Shown: positions 1-11,000 of the stretch, one piece after another
Position numbering within the stretch: position 1 is the stretch's first letter
Layout of the letters: each line of letters starts with the position of its first letter
From: Gymnogyps californianus
Lineage: Eukaryota; Chordata; Aves; Accipitriformes; Cathartidae
Assembly (NCBI RefSeq): GCF_018139145.2
Contig: NC_059500.1
Location: 53,686,663-53,750,662, forward strand
Direction: 5' to 3'
Length of the DNA stretch: 64,000 nucleotides
Made by a program: the position numbers and the translations under genes
The notes under the pieces: model-generated
The model's input: the letters and a program-made list of their open reading frames with translations, nothing else
What the model was told of the DNA's origin: nothing
Database searches by the model: none

Positions 1-600
1 TAGAGGCTTGATCAAAGAAAACTTGATTCCCCTCCCCCCCCCCCCCTTTACATTCATTCTCTCTCTCTTAGCAAGGTACCCGAAGCTTTTCAGACAGTTA
101 TGTATGTTGGAAGGGATAAGCTCAAAACTGTGCACAGAAATAATTGTCTCCCAGGTGCCTAATACTACTACTGCGGAGTCCTCTGGAGCCCGGGCAATGT
201 TCCTCAGTGTGTCGTTGTAGGGTGAGCAGGACTGCAGGGTGCTGAAGGGCAAATCTGGAAGGACTGGAAGTGCACCCCCCAGATGGTGCATCGTTCAACG
301 TAGCAGCTTCCACTCACAAAACACTAACTCCTCAGGTAAGTCCTTCAACAGGTAGAACTGAATGCTTTTGCAAACTTCCTCACTTTAACCGCCCAATGTC
401 TTTAATGGAACACCTGTAACATTCGGGGAATCCGTTATCTGCGTGTCCTTACCGGAAACCTCTTATCCACAGCACAAGAGCAAAGGTCCGTTTGTGCTCT
501 GGTGAGGCTGGTGGATGTTATTATGCACCAGGATCGACAACCGTGCCCACTGAAAACAGCGTGAAAGACCACGGGCCTTCACACACCCGGACGACAGCAC
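1..600. other. Upstream flank, no gene seen
   Basis: This is gene-free sequence upstream of the CpG island. It opens with a C-rich tract (about 31-47) followed by a short CT run. The small open frames on both strands show no recognisable protein and no splice context. Base composition shifts abruptly to GC-rich near 590, which marks the start of the promoter island. No neighbouring gene can be supported here. Confidence 0.6.
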
Positions 601-685
601 GGCCTCACCGAGCTCGCTTACGGGACGCGGGTTCCCCCGGCACGGCGCCGACCGCCCCGCCCTTCCCGCCCGCCACGCTCACCCC

Positions 686-697
686 TGCGCGTGCGCA
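686..697. promoter_or_regulatory. NRF1-like site
   Basis: TGCGCGTGCGCA is a 12-base near-palindrome that differs at one central base from the NRF1 consensus TGCGCATGCGCA. It lies in the CpG-island promoter upstream of the likely start region. NRF1 sites are common in TATA-less housekeeping promoters. Binding is inferred from sequence only. Confidence 0.5.
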
Positions 698-768
698 CCA
701 ACGGCCACCGCCCCGGGCAGCGCACGCGCCCTCAGCCTCCCGCGCCCTTCTCCGAGCCGGGCGCCCTC

Positions 769-779
769 TGATGACGCCA
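769..779. promoter_or_regulatory. CRE/ATF-like site
   Basis: TGATGACGCCA contains TGACG, the half-site shared by CREB/ATF factors, within the CpG-island promoter between two NRF1-like sites. Only one half-site is perfect, so this is a weak call. Confidence 0.35.
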
Positions 780-829
780 CCTCGCTTGGCGTCCAAAACA
801 ACCAGCGCGCCGCCGCCGCCGCCACTCGG

Positions 830-839
830 GCGCATGCGC
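830..839. promoter_or_regulatory. NRF1-like site (second)
   Basis: GCGCATGCGC is the perfect palindromic core of the NRF1 consensus. It follows a run of GCC triplets and lies just before a donor-like CTAG/GTGAGG. It is the stronger of the two NRF1-like sites in this promoter and is probably close to the transcription start. Confidence 0.55.
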
Positions 840-1455
840 GCTAGGTGAGGCGGCGCGTCCGTTTCTCTCGCCTGTCTGCCGGGCCGCCGCGCCCCTCCCT
901 CCCTCCCGCACGCGCCGACCGTTAACTGACGCCGCTGCCCGCCGCGGCCGCCTCCAGCCGCCGCTACTGGGCCGGCCCCGCCGCGCTGTGAGGCGAGGAG
1001 GGGAAGCGCTCGCCGCGCAGACACGGGCTGGCCGGGGGCGGCCGGCGCGGGGACGGCACCCGCCGCCCGCCCGCGCTCCCCTCCTCCGTTCAGGAGGGAG
1101 CCGCGGGCGAGCGGAGGAGGGAGGCCCCGGCCCGGCGGGGGGCCGCGGGCGGGGAAGGGGGCGAGGCCGGCGGGGGCCGCGATGCGGGAGGAGGGATGCG
1201 CCGGTGACCGCCGCCGAGGGCGGCCCCTGAAGGCGAGGGGCGCGGTCCCCGGGCGGGGCCGTACGCCGGCCCGGGCGCGCCAGCCGGAGGCCGGGGGAGG
1301 CTGGCGCCGGGGAGAGGCGGGCCAAGCCGGCGGCCGGCCGCTGCCTCCTCCCCGGCAGCCGCGGCCCGGCCCCCCGCAGCTGGGGGCAGGGCTGAGGCCG
1401 TCGCGGGGGAGCGTGGCGAAGGACTGAATCGTGTCTCTGTGCATAGGTGAGCCCG

Positions 1456-1500
1456 ATGTCGATTCGCCGGCTGGGCGAGGGGGAACGCGGCGGTCGCTAG
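1456..1500 (+). other. Upstream ORF (14 codons) abutting the main start
   Basis: A short upstream reading frame runs from an ATG at 1456 to a TAG at 1498-1500. It is in the same frame as the main coding sequence, whose ATG is at 1504, so only 3 nt separate stop and start. The TAG also proves that the main frame cannot begin further upstream. If the 5' UTR includes this segment, translation of KIAA2026 would depend on leaky scanning or reinitiation. A longer upstream frame (1182-1427) exists if transcription starts before 1182. Confidence 0.5.
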
Positions 1501-1503
1501 CTG

Positions 1504-2081
1504 ATGCTGAAGAGCCAGCCCGGGGCCGGCAGCCCCCCCGGAGCTGGCGAGGCCCTGTGCGTGCGTGGGGTGGGAGACATGGACTCGGCAGAGCCCGCGG
1601 GCGGAGACCTTTCGGCGGATCGGCCCGCGGCTAGCCGCCTTCGGTGCGGGGAGGAGGAGCCGGACAAGGAGGGAGATGATGCGGGAGGGAAGAGCGGCGG
1701 ATGCTCCTGGGAGCAGAGCCTGAATCCCGAGCTGCAGCAGGGGTACCGCATCTTGCGCGAGTTTCTCTTGGAGAAGTACCGACCTCTGACAGCACCGTTT
1801 TTGAACCCCCTCGCGGATCAGGCATCCAGGGAAGAAGGAGCTGGCTCCCCCTCGGGTCGTAACAGCAGTCACTCCTTTCAGCAGTCGCCAGCTGGAATGT
1901 GGCTGTTGAAGATGGAAGAGAAATTTTCCAGTGGGCAGTACGCAGGGATAGCAGATTTCGTGGGTGACTTCCGGCTAATGCTGGAGACGTGTTACCGGTT
2001 GCATGGTGTAGATCACTGGCTCTCCAAACAGGCCCAGAAGCTGGAGATGATGCTGGAACAGAAGCTGGCGCTGCTGTCCCG
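1504..2081 (+). CDS. KIAA2026: KIAA2026 coding exon 1 (residues 1-193)
   Basis: Encodes a Gly/Pro/Asp-rich leader, then a block of predicted helices from about residue 74 to 191. Its pattern of [10 protein letters not shown], then [10 protein letters not shown], then a DF-x-LMLETCY helix and a final [10 protein letters not shown] helix matches the ZA, B and C parts of a bromodomain. The residue aligning with the acetyl-lysine-binding asparagine is His167 (in ETCYRLHG), so canonical acetyl-lysine binding may be lost or altered. The exon ends CG|GTAGGT with two bases carried over. Met26 at 1579 has a much better Kozak context than Met1 and could be a second start by leaky scanning. Confidence 0.92.
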
Positions 2082-5000
2082 GTAGGTGTAGAAAACTCTT
2101 ATAGGGGCCCTGCCAGATGCTGTTTACATAAAGTAGAGCAGGAGGGTGTGTTTCTTTATGTAAAAAATACCATTCAAATGGTTTTTAAAAAATCCACAAT
2201 AAAACACACGAACTCTCAATACTTCCACAAAGAGGAATGTTTCCTGCTGGGAACTATTCAAATCTTAATTCAAAATGCTTTGGAGATTCCAACCCAAAAA
2301 CACCAAAATGCAAAATAGGGCACGGCATTTCCTGGCTAAGATTTTCCTTCTGAAAGAAGTCTTTTACGAACAAGGAGGCACACTTGTTTAGACAAGGTGT
2401 CAAATGTTCTTTTCTTTATGCTGTCAAAAGCAAATGAAACTACCCAAACTCTGTGTGAACATCTGGCTCTTTAAAATTGTGATTTTTACAGCCTGTGAAA
2501 TTTTTACTGTCTTTAAAATAAGTAGGAATAAACTCTTGAGCGAAATACCTGCTTTGAAATGGCGTATTTTTTGATAATCATAAAATGAAAGATAATACTT
2601 GGCATATTATAGTCTTAAATGGCAAAATGGAAATTGTGATACGTTTATATGTAAGTCCCTGGCAGGAACTTGTTTATTAGGCAAAGTAGCTGAAACGTAG
2701 AAAGCTGTCAAGCTATATAGTAGAAAGTCCAGTTTAAATCACGACTGAAATACATGCTTTCTCATGAGTTTGACATAGGCTTAGTTTAGTCATATTCAGA
2801 AAACTGTGATGCCTCCTTGCAATGAAAGGTCCACCAGTCTTGAGTGACATTGTATTTTGCATGTAAAAGCCAAGAGGATTTTTTGGCAAAGGGTGAAGGT
2901 GAAGAAGGAACAGTATTAGGAAATGCGTGAAGCTGTGCTTGTCCGTCAACCTTACACTTGCTAATGACACAGAGCATTAGCCGCCAGCTGGTAAAAAGAA
3001 CCTTGCTTGTGTAGTAGGAACCTTGAGGAGCATGGTGCAGAACTCAACTGAATAAGCCAGAGTGAATGTATTCTTTGTTAGTGTAGTGACACTATATTTG
3101 AAACTGTTTTTGCGTAACAGCACTTTTGGGACAGTTTGGGAGTAGAAGGGAAGGAGCTGAATGTAATGGAGCGTGAGTGTTGCTGGTTTGCTTCAGTAAA
3201 ACTTAATTTAAAAAAAAAAAAAAAATCAGAATTCCTGGCTTGAAAGAGTTACTGCTGGCAAATAAACAGCTAACCAAACGCAGCTTGGAAGATTTGTGCC
3301 AAGTTCATTTCTGTATGTTGTGTGACTGTAACATCTCAACTGTATTGAATTGAAGGGCTTTTTGTTGAAGGCTCTTTGTTGAATTATATGACTACTCATT
3401 GGATTAGGTAGGACCTGAGAATGCTCAATGCCTTTTTATTAGAAACTCCATAAGAAAGTGAAGTCAATTTATGTACTGTGTCATCAAATAGCAATATATG
3501 TATTTACTAAAAAAATTCAATTGCTGTTGTCATTCTTTCACAAATGCACAGTCTTTGTTCAAATAAATATTAAGAAATGTTAAACTGGCTAAAAATAATC
3601 CTACCTCAAGATATAGTGAATTTGTCTTATATTAACTCTTCAGAGATTTGTAAAGATTTTTTTCAATATGTCTGTGTACGCTAGCTTGGTAAATGTTTCT
3701 GAGAACTATATATAGAAAGGATTATGGAATCTAGAAGTCGCAAAGTTCTTTTATAATTGTTGATCAGACAGATTTGTTTTAAGTGTTTAACAGAACTAAT
3801 TTTATTAAAATGAAATTCAAGAACTACTACTTGGAAGAGTCATTCTTGCTTCATTACAGAGCAGTGTTTAGCTCAATGATCCCTGTCAAGTGACTCAAGG
3901 GAAGCGATCAACATTGGTTGTATGATTCTCAGATATTACAAACCGCAGAAAGTTACCTTAGAATGGAGGTTGGATTCCCCCCCCCAAATGTTTTCAGAGG
4001 TTGTGTGATAGAGTGTTACTTCTCATACCGGTTTTGCTGGAGTACTTTGAAACAGTGTAAGATGAAATGTAACTTTACAACCAAATATGTATTGTTTTGC
4101 TTTTCATCTTTTTTAATTTTTAACAAAACTAAACTGCTGTTTAACACACACACAGCCAACCCAGACCAACAAGTGCACATTTATTTTTTTCAGGATTTTT
4201 AGGTGTCTTCTAAAAATGGTAGTTTCTTATCTCAGGTCTTGTGGAAGTATTTTCTTTCCAAATATTTATGGATTAATATAGGAAATTCAATCTCCAAATA
4301 ATATTTGGTTACTTGAGATAAATATCCACCATTTTTAACAGATGTGAAAACATAGCTCATGTTAGCATGTTGGTTTTAAGTTTAAAATTTCGTAAAGAAA
4401 CTTTCAAAGTGGAAAGAATGGCAGGTGAAAAGTAACTGCTTTTTTCTGAGTAAATATGCTTGATCTATGGTTGGTAGTGTAGGCATGGAAGTGCCGTTAG
4501 TAAGGGAAATTGTAATTGTGAACTGGCTTGCTTTTCTTCTAGGCATTTAAGAGAGAAAACATCAATAGCTGTAACATCTAGAGGATGCTGTGGGCTGGAA
4601 GATGAGAAAGGAACACCATGCATTTCAACAAGACGTCGTTCCACGCCTCGCAATTTAGTAGGCTTGTCAACAGGCATGTTCGAGTCTGTGATGGTTCAAG
4701 TTCTAAGACAAGAAGAACAGCTGAGAGCAAAAGAGGAAAAGAGGTAATAGGAAAAACTGTTTTGTTTTGGTTTCAAATAATTATGTCTTCCTAGTTCTCT
4801 ACAGGGGCTAGCTCCTTAAGGCTTTTTTAGGTAAATAAATGTTGTGGTGCTCTTTGTCTTGAGCTCATGAATGAACCTAGGACTTCAATACAGTGCATCC
4901 ACAAAGCAAGAAATCAGGTTTTGACTTACCAGCTTCTTGAAAAATTGTTAAAGTCATATAAGCTTTAAAATAAATTAAGGGTGCTGTTATTTTACGATTG

Positions 5001-8000
5001 TGACAACTTCTAATAGTAACTGAAAGCATCCACAGCAATTTCCTTTTAGCTCAGTCACGGTTAATCAGACCTCTCCTTGGACTGTTTTCCAGGCAACAAT
5101 TAGATTAAAAACTACCAGAATGCTTAACTGCAGTCTAATTCTGTGATCTTGTCACTGCTTCCCTCACTGATAGCCAGAAGCAAATTATCTCTGCCAGTGC
5201 CACTCCTGTTATCTCACTGATGTGGCATTTCAGCTTGTCAGTTAGGTAATAAATTTAGAATGTGTGTGTAATTAACTCTGTGGGATTTTGTGGTTTTCAT
5301 AAATTTAAGGTGTGTATGATTCCAGGCAGTGTTTAATGCTGATTGTGGTATGTTTCACTTTGAGGAATATGAAGCTTATAAGCTTGTATATTTTAACAGT
5401 AACTTGAGAGAGTGTCTGAACATGGAGCATGATGATAAGACAGTATTAGCTTTAGGAAGCAAAATATGTCCAGTTTTTTTCAAAGTTTACCATTTTGGAG
5501 ATTTTTCCCATATATAACCAGTTCACTCTCATTTTGCAGGTAATCTTCATTTTCCACAGATTTGACGCCATACGGTTTTGGCTGACTTGAGTGTTAGCCA
5601 GTACTTTTTTCCTGCAAATGAGTGAATCTTTCTTCTTCTAATCCACCTTATACTTTGCAAAAAAGCAAAGATCACCAGGGTTGTTGTTTCTCTGGTAAAA
5701 TTCTCTTGATTTGTGTTCAACTTTTGTGTTCTAGATCCCTGAACTTGATAACACTGTTATGAAAAAGGATATTTTGATTGAATTTTAATTCATCCATAGA
5801 ATCAGTAGAACATATTACCTGATGAAATAAAAATTTTGCTTTCATACACCTGTTTTTAAGCATGTTCCTGCAAAACTGTAGTAATTAACAGTTAAATCCA
5901 TGTATCTGCATATACTCAAAAGTCCCAGATCCTGTGCAAAGGATACTCCACGGTGGTTGATTCTACAGAGTGTTCTACAATAACAGAAAAAGATCACAAC
6001 TAGCTTGTCTCTTTATGCACTAAAGTTGGGAACTATGTCACTTACTAGGAAGCAATAAAAATATGTCAGTAGATAGCTGGTTGAATATTTCTTTGACTCT
6101 ATTGACCTCCTCAAATAATCATGCTTCAGATATCTTCTTAACTTTTCTTATTTCCTAATGGTTCCACCATGTTTTCAGAGTAACTTAGACCTCTCTATAC
6201 CAATTGTTTTCCAGCTCACCAAAATGCAAATGTTCCAAAAGTACATTGTAGAGGTATTTTATGAAAAAGGCTTGGAAATTGGAAGGCCTATAAAATTAGT
6301 AATACATTACCAGTGAAGGTCATGTGATACAGCATATATGAATTTTCAAAGTGTTTTATATATAAATGCACATACTTGCAACACTAAGATGGGACACTTT
6401 TTATTCAAAAATGTATTACAACTTCCTAAACTTTGGATTATTGCTAAAATATAGATTATGTTGAATATACTGTTATCTGTTACGAAGAGAAAATTGTTAC
6501 TCAGCTTCTTTTTTTTAGAAATCTGATACGCTGAGGTTGGCATGAAATAGATACTTTCAAAATTATATGCAAGATTGCAGACTTGGGTAGTTTAATTGAA
6601 GTGCACAGTGCCATCCTTTTGGTAACCCCATTGCAGTATTCCTTAGAGCTACAGTCTTAGTCCATTGGCAGATGTGCATTTTCATTACTGAATTTGGCTT
6701 TCAGTCTTCATTTTTTTGTAATAAATATTAAGTTTGCTGAACTGAAAGTGCATTTATACCTATTTAAAGATTATACTAAATCTGCAAGGAACATTCAAGT
6801 AAAAATATGGGATTCTGAACAATTATCCACATCTTTTTCAGGCCATGAAATGTTAATACAGAATTCCTGTTTATTTTAATGTATCCCAGTAGAATACGTG
6901 GTATAAACTATATTCCCAGAACTAAAGCGCTACTTTAGTGGATACAGATTATTTTATTGATTATTATTATTGATTGTTTCACTTAGTCTTTCATCACAGT
7001 TGTAAAAGAATGTGTCCAAATCTGTTGCTATAATATAGACTATCCTGTGTCAGAGTATAATTATGAATGACTGTGATGGTCAACTCAAATGAGTGGGTAA
7101 ACTATTTAGGATTTTAATTTCTACCGTACTGAACTTTGCCTTCCTCCTGGTCTTGCTCTGCTGCTGTTTTTCCCCATAAAATTGTTTGTAGTGTGGTAGT
7201 ATAACTTGCTTGTGTGCTGGCAAATCAGTTGTGTTTGGATAGGCAGCACCTGCTGTTCACTCAACTTGCAGATGAGTTATCAGGAACATAACAAAGTGCT
7301 CACTTTCTGGCCATCCAGCTGACCACTCAGGATACATGTACTTTCTAGCTAGTAATTACCATAGTTTAGGCTGTTTAGCCGCCTCACTAGGAGTTACATA
7401 CTTTCAGCCCCAGATAAGTAAGGTTGCAAATGCAAGTGCCTTTCTACAAAACTTAGCCTCATACCTAAAGAAATTGCCTGTTGAAGTCCAAATTAATATC
7501 TAATCCTTTGCTTTAGATATTTAGATACTCTTGTAAGGCACAAGCATCTTACAATGAGCAGAAAGACCTGCAGGAAATGAAATCTTTAAAATAGTTTTTA
7601 GTTGGGGTTGGGGGGGGGGAGTTGTTTTTTTTTTCCAAAATCCTTGCAATTGATTTTACAAGCTTTTTTCCAACTGCATATTTTGGAAGAAACCACCTGA
7701 AGTGTGGTTTTTATCTTTTCTGTAGTTAACTTCATGGAAATCCTACTCCAAATCCTTTTGTTATTTTTGTTATATAAGTATCCTTTGTAGAGAGTTCTCT
7801 TTTTCTTTCTTGTAGTTTATCCATTTCTTGCACAATCTATTTCATTTTTTCTTTATTTAATGTTTTATAGCCTTCCCCAAGTGATACATTCATCGTGGTA
7901 GACTCAACATGTAAAAACTGAGAAGATGTCTTTGCAAAGCTGATTTCACTGTTTTGCAGCTAACAGTTTCTGTACAGCAGCAAAAGCACTTTCCCCCCCA

Positions 8001-11000
8001 AGTATATAGATAACAACATCTGAGTTATTTTTCTTGTCAGTCTTGTTTATAAGCTTTCCTTTTGTTCAATTGTTCTAATTATCAGAATATTGAGTATTTT
8101 TGGATTATTAGTTACATTTCCATGAGGTTCTGCTCAGCTGCTTGGTTACATGCTAATTAAGTAACATATCAGTATACATGCTAACTTACATATTAGTTAA
8201 CAATAAATAAGTGTGGAATTATTATAGAATTGAAAATGCTTGCCAATTTAGAGGCATTTGGATACTGAAACGTAGAGGTAGATTCCTACTGAAACTTTTA
8301 AAACCACCAGTGAATGACAGGTAATTAACTGGTTGATTTCAATGGGAATTCAGTGTCTGTACGATTTTGGTTTGTTGAAAATTATGCTAGGCAGCTCTAT
8401 GTCTTTACCATCTCTGAAAACGTGATCCTGGGATAAGTTTCAGACATGTTCATTAAAACATTTAAAGAATTCAGTTCCGGTTGCAAGTTAGTCATTTAGC
8501 AAATTGTGGAATGAGGTATGCTTATACAGTCAATTTTGCCTTTTGTGAGGATGGAATGAACTGGGTCGTATGGAAGAATATGGAGTATGTCATAATGTGA
8601 TGTAAGACATTACAGATAAAGAATTAAGGTCACATGGGCATCTCCAAATTTAATTTCTTCTGACTATTAAATCTTGATTTAATTTAATATTTATTATTTA
8701 ATAATATTGCTATTTTGGACAGAGCTTTCTAGTTTATTTTTTACAAGAAAGTTTGTAGAAGCAAGTTTTTCTAGAATTAAAACAGTTCTTTGTACCTTGT
8801 CATCAGAGTTCCAGTGCCTTACCTTTTACTTGTGAAAAATTACTCAACACTTAAGTGGGTTAGAAGTGGTAATTGGGGCAGGGGGGGAAAGTACAATGTA
8901 GGCTTTGCCTCCTCTCCCTCCAAGTGAAATCTCTTGTTGCAAGTGAGAAGGAATTAGCTGGTGAGATGTGTCTGCTGTCTTAAGGGAGAAAATTATAAGA
9001 AAAGGGGGGAGTTATGTCTGGACTCTGTTTTAGGTGGTATCTCTACTTGCGGAGCTTGTCTGCTGAGTTTTAAGGTCGGGTGCCATGGTTTTATCCACTC
9101 AAGAGCTGCAAAACAACTGCTGTAGAGGTGTTCTAGGAGTATGTTTGTCCTTTGTTAGTCTGGAGGTGTCAGCTTGACCGTAGAATAGTTTTGTGTTATT
9201 ATTGTAAACACTATACATGTCTGCAAACATATTCATGATAAATGTAAATAAAAGTATGAAACAACAGGTTTTTTTACAGTTGCTGTCAGCATAAAAGCCA
9301 AATATGTTTGTCCAGAGAATTTCTCAGTGTAAGCATATTTGTCCTGCTAAATATCAAATGTTTTTCTCTCCTCCTCCACCCATGCTCCCTCACCCCACCT
9401 CCTCTCCCCTCTTCATCCCCCTCCTCCCTCTCAAAAAAACACCCCAGGAAAAAGCTATGCCCTCCAAAAGATGGGCAGCTAGTAGGAAGACCTCAATAAT
9501 GAAGATATGAAAGTGTGCTATTACTTACATTTTCTTTTGAACATCTACTGAGAATGGAATGACTACAGATATTGTGATAAAATGATAGCTTTAAAAAAAA
9601 AAGGCAAACTTTTTGCAAGTGAAACAACGTATGTCTTTCTTTTAAAAAGATCTTTAGAATAGTATAATGATTGTCACTTTATGAAGTACAAGACAGGTGA
9701 ATCTAGGGTATTGTATTTATTTTGAGAATTCCACCTTAATTTAAATTATTAATTGATGATGTTGAAACTGCTTGCAAAGGTATTTTTAGATCATCTACAG
9801 TTTGTGTTTTCATTAAATGGTACTGAAATGTGATTGTTTCTACAAATGTTCTGTCTCACTATCTATTCATATTTAAGCTTATTTCCATACTATTTCTATA
9901 GAGTTCACACCTTTTGGACGCAGCAGGTTATTTGGAAGTATGTTTTACTGTTAGGAGGGAGGAGGGAGTGGGATTCAGGAGTGCTTTGAAATTTATTTTT
10001 GAGAGCATTTTTTACTTACTATCGTTTCTTCCTCTGCCCCCCTTGTAAGTTATTCTTTTATTTATTATTTTTATTTATTTTTATTTATTGTATTAATGCA
10101 ATATTAACGGATGGAAATAGAACAAAAGTCAGAATTAAAAAAATGCTCGCTTCACCTATGCAAGTAGTATTGTTGAAGTTACTGGTTTATTCACCTAGAA
10201 TGGTAAATGGGATTTTGTCATTAGACCACATTCGTTATGTGTTTAAATTAGTGCTGCAAAGTGGGATTTTGTCTTTAAATCCCATCCGTTATACGGTTAA
10301 ATTAATCCTGCATTGGGAGAGTGAAGTTGAGAATTTACTGACGTGTTTGCTTTTACATTTTAATTTTATGTTTTGCATGAATCTGTCTTTCTGCATTTGA
10401 TAGGTACATAAATAACAAGGATGCATGTATGTGGTATTAAAAATTTTTGTTCAAATTATGGTAACAGGTCACTTGAAATTTAATTTAATTATATAAGATA
10501 AAGCATTCAGTGGAATCTTACTATATTATATGTCATTTTGCATACAAAGAGGATGCAAATTTTGCGTTTGTGGTCATGGCATATTTCTTCTGCATTAATA
10601 CTAAAATGTGGGCTAAGCTAGGTTTGTCACACTTTTTACATTATTGAGGTATCTAGTCAATACTTAGTGTTTCAAATACACATTCTTCATGCTAGAAGCC
10701 ACTATTAGCTTCATGTTGTCAAAAGAAAAATTTTGATACACCATTACTCTTTGGCTGAATTTGGAAAACATTGATGCTTTGAATGGATACATGGCATTTA
10801 TTTGCTACTTGTATACCAAGAAATATAATTGGAGGTTAGCAATCTGGAAATAAGGACATGTAAATTCCAGTAACAGGTCACATTAGTGATACACGCAGGT
10901 GATTGTTTCTAGTAGTGGTCAGTGATAGAAGCTTCAGAGAAAAAGATATGAGAAGCTTTGGATGAACTCTAGAAAAAATTTCCTGTAAGTACAGCTGTAT

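Larger units (their letters stand above)
600..1503 (+). promoter_or_regulatory. KIAA2026: CpG-island promoter and 5' UTR of KIAA2026
   Basis: About 900 bases are extremely GC- and CpG-rich in an otherwise AT-rich window and lead directly into the first coding exon. No TATA box is visible, as expected for a housekeeping-type CpG-island promoter. NRF1-like palindromes (686-697 and 830-839) and a CRE-like element (769-779) sit in the upstream third, and G-run clusters follow at 1134-1180. Transcription probably starts somewhere in 780-1100, but the exact start cannot be read from sequence. Two donor-like sites (a GTGAGG at about 844 and a GTGAGC at about 1447) leave open a spliced 5' UTR. Long open frames on both strands here are a by-product of the missing AT-rich stop codons and are not genes. 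Confidence 0.8.

Noticed and set aside
605..1872. Long minus-strand ORFs of 197-279 codons over the first exon and promoter
   Set aside because: They are Pro/Arg/Gly/Ala-rich frames that result from the GC-rich CpG island having few stop codons, and they have no domain or splice context.
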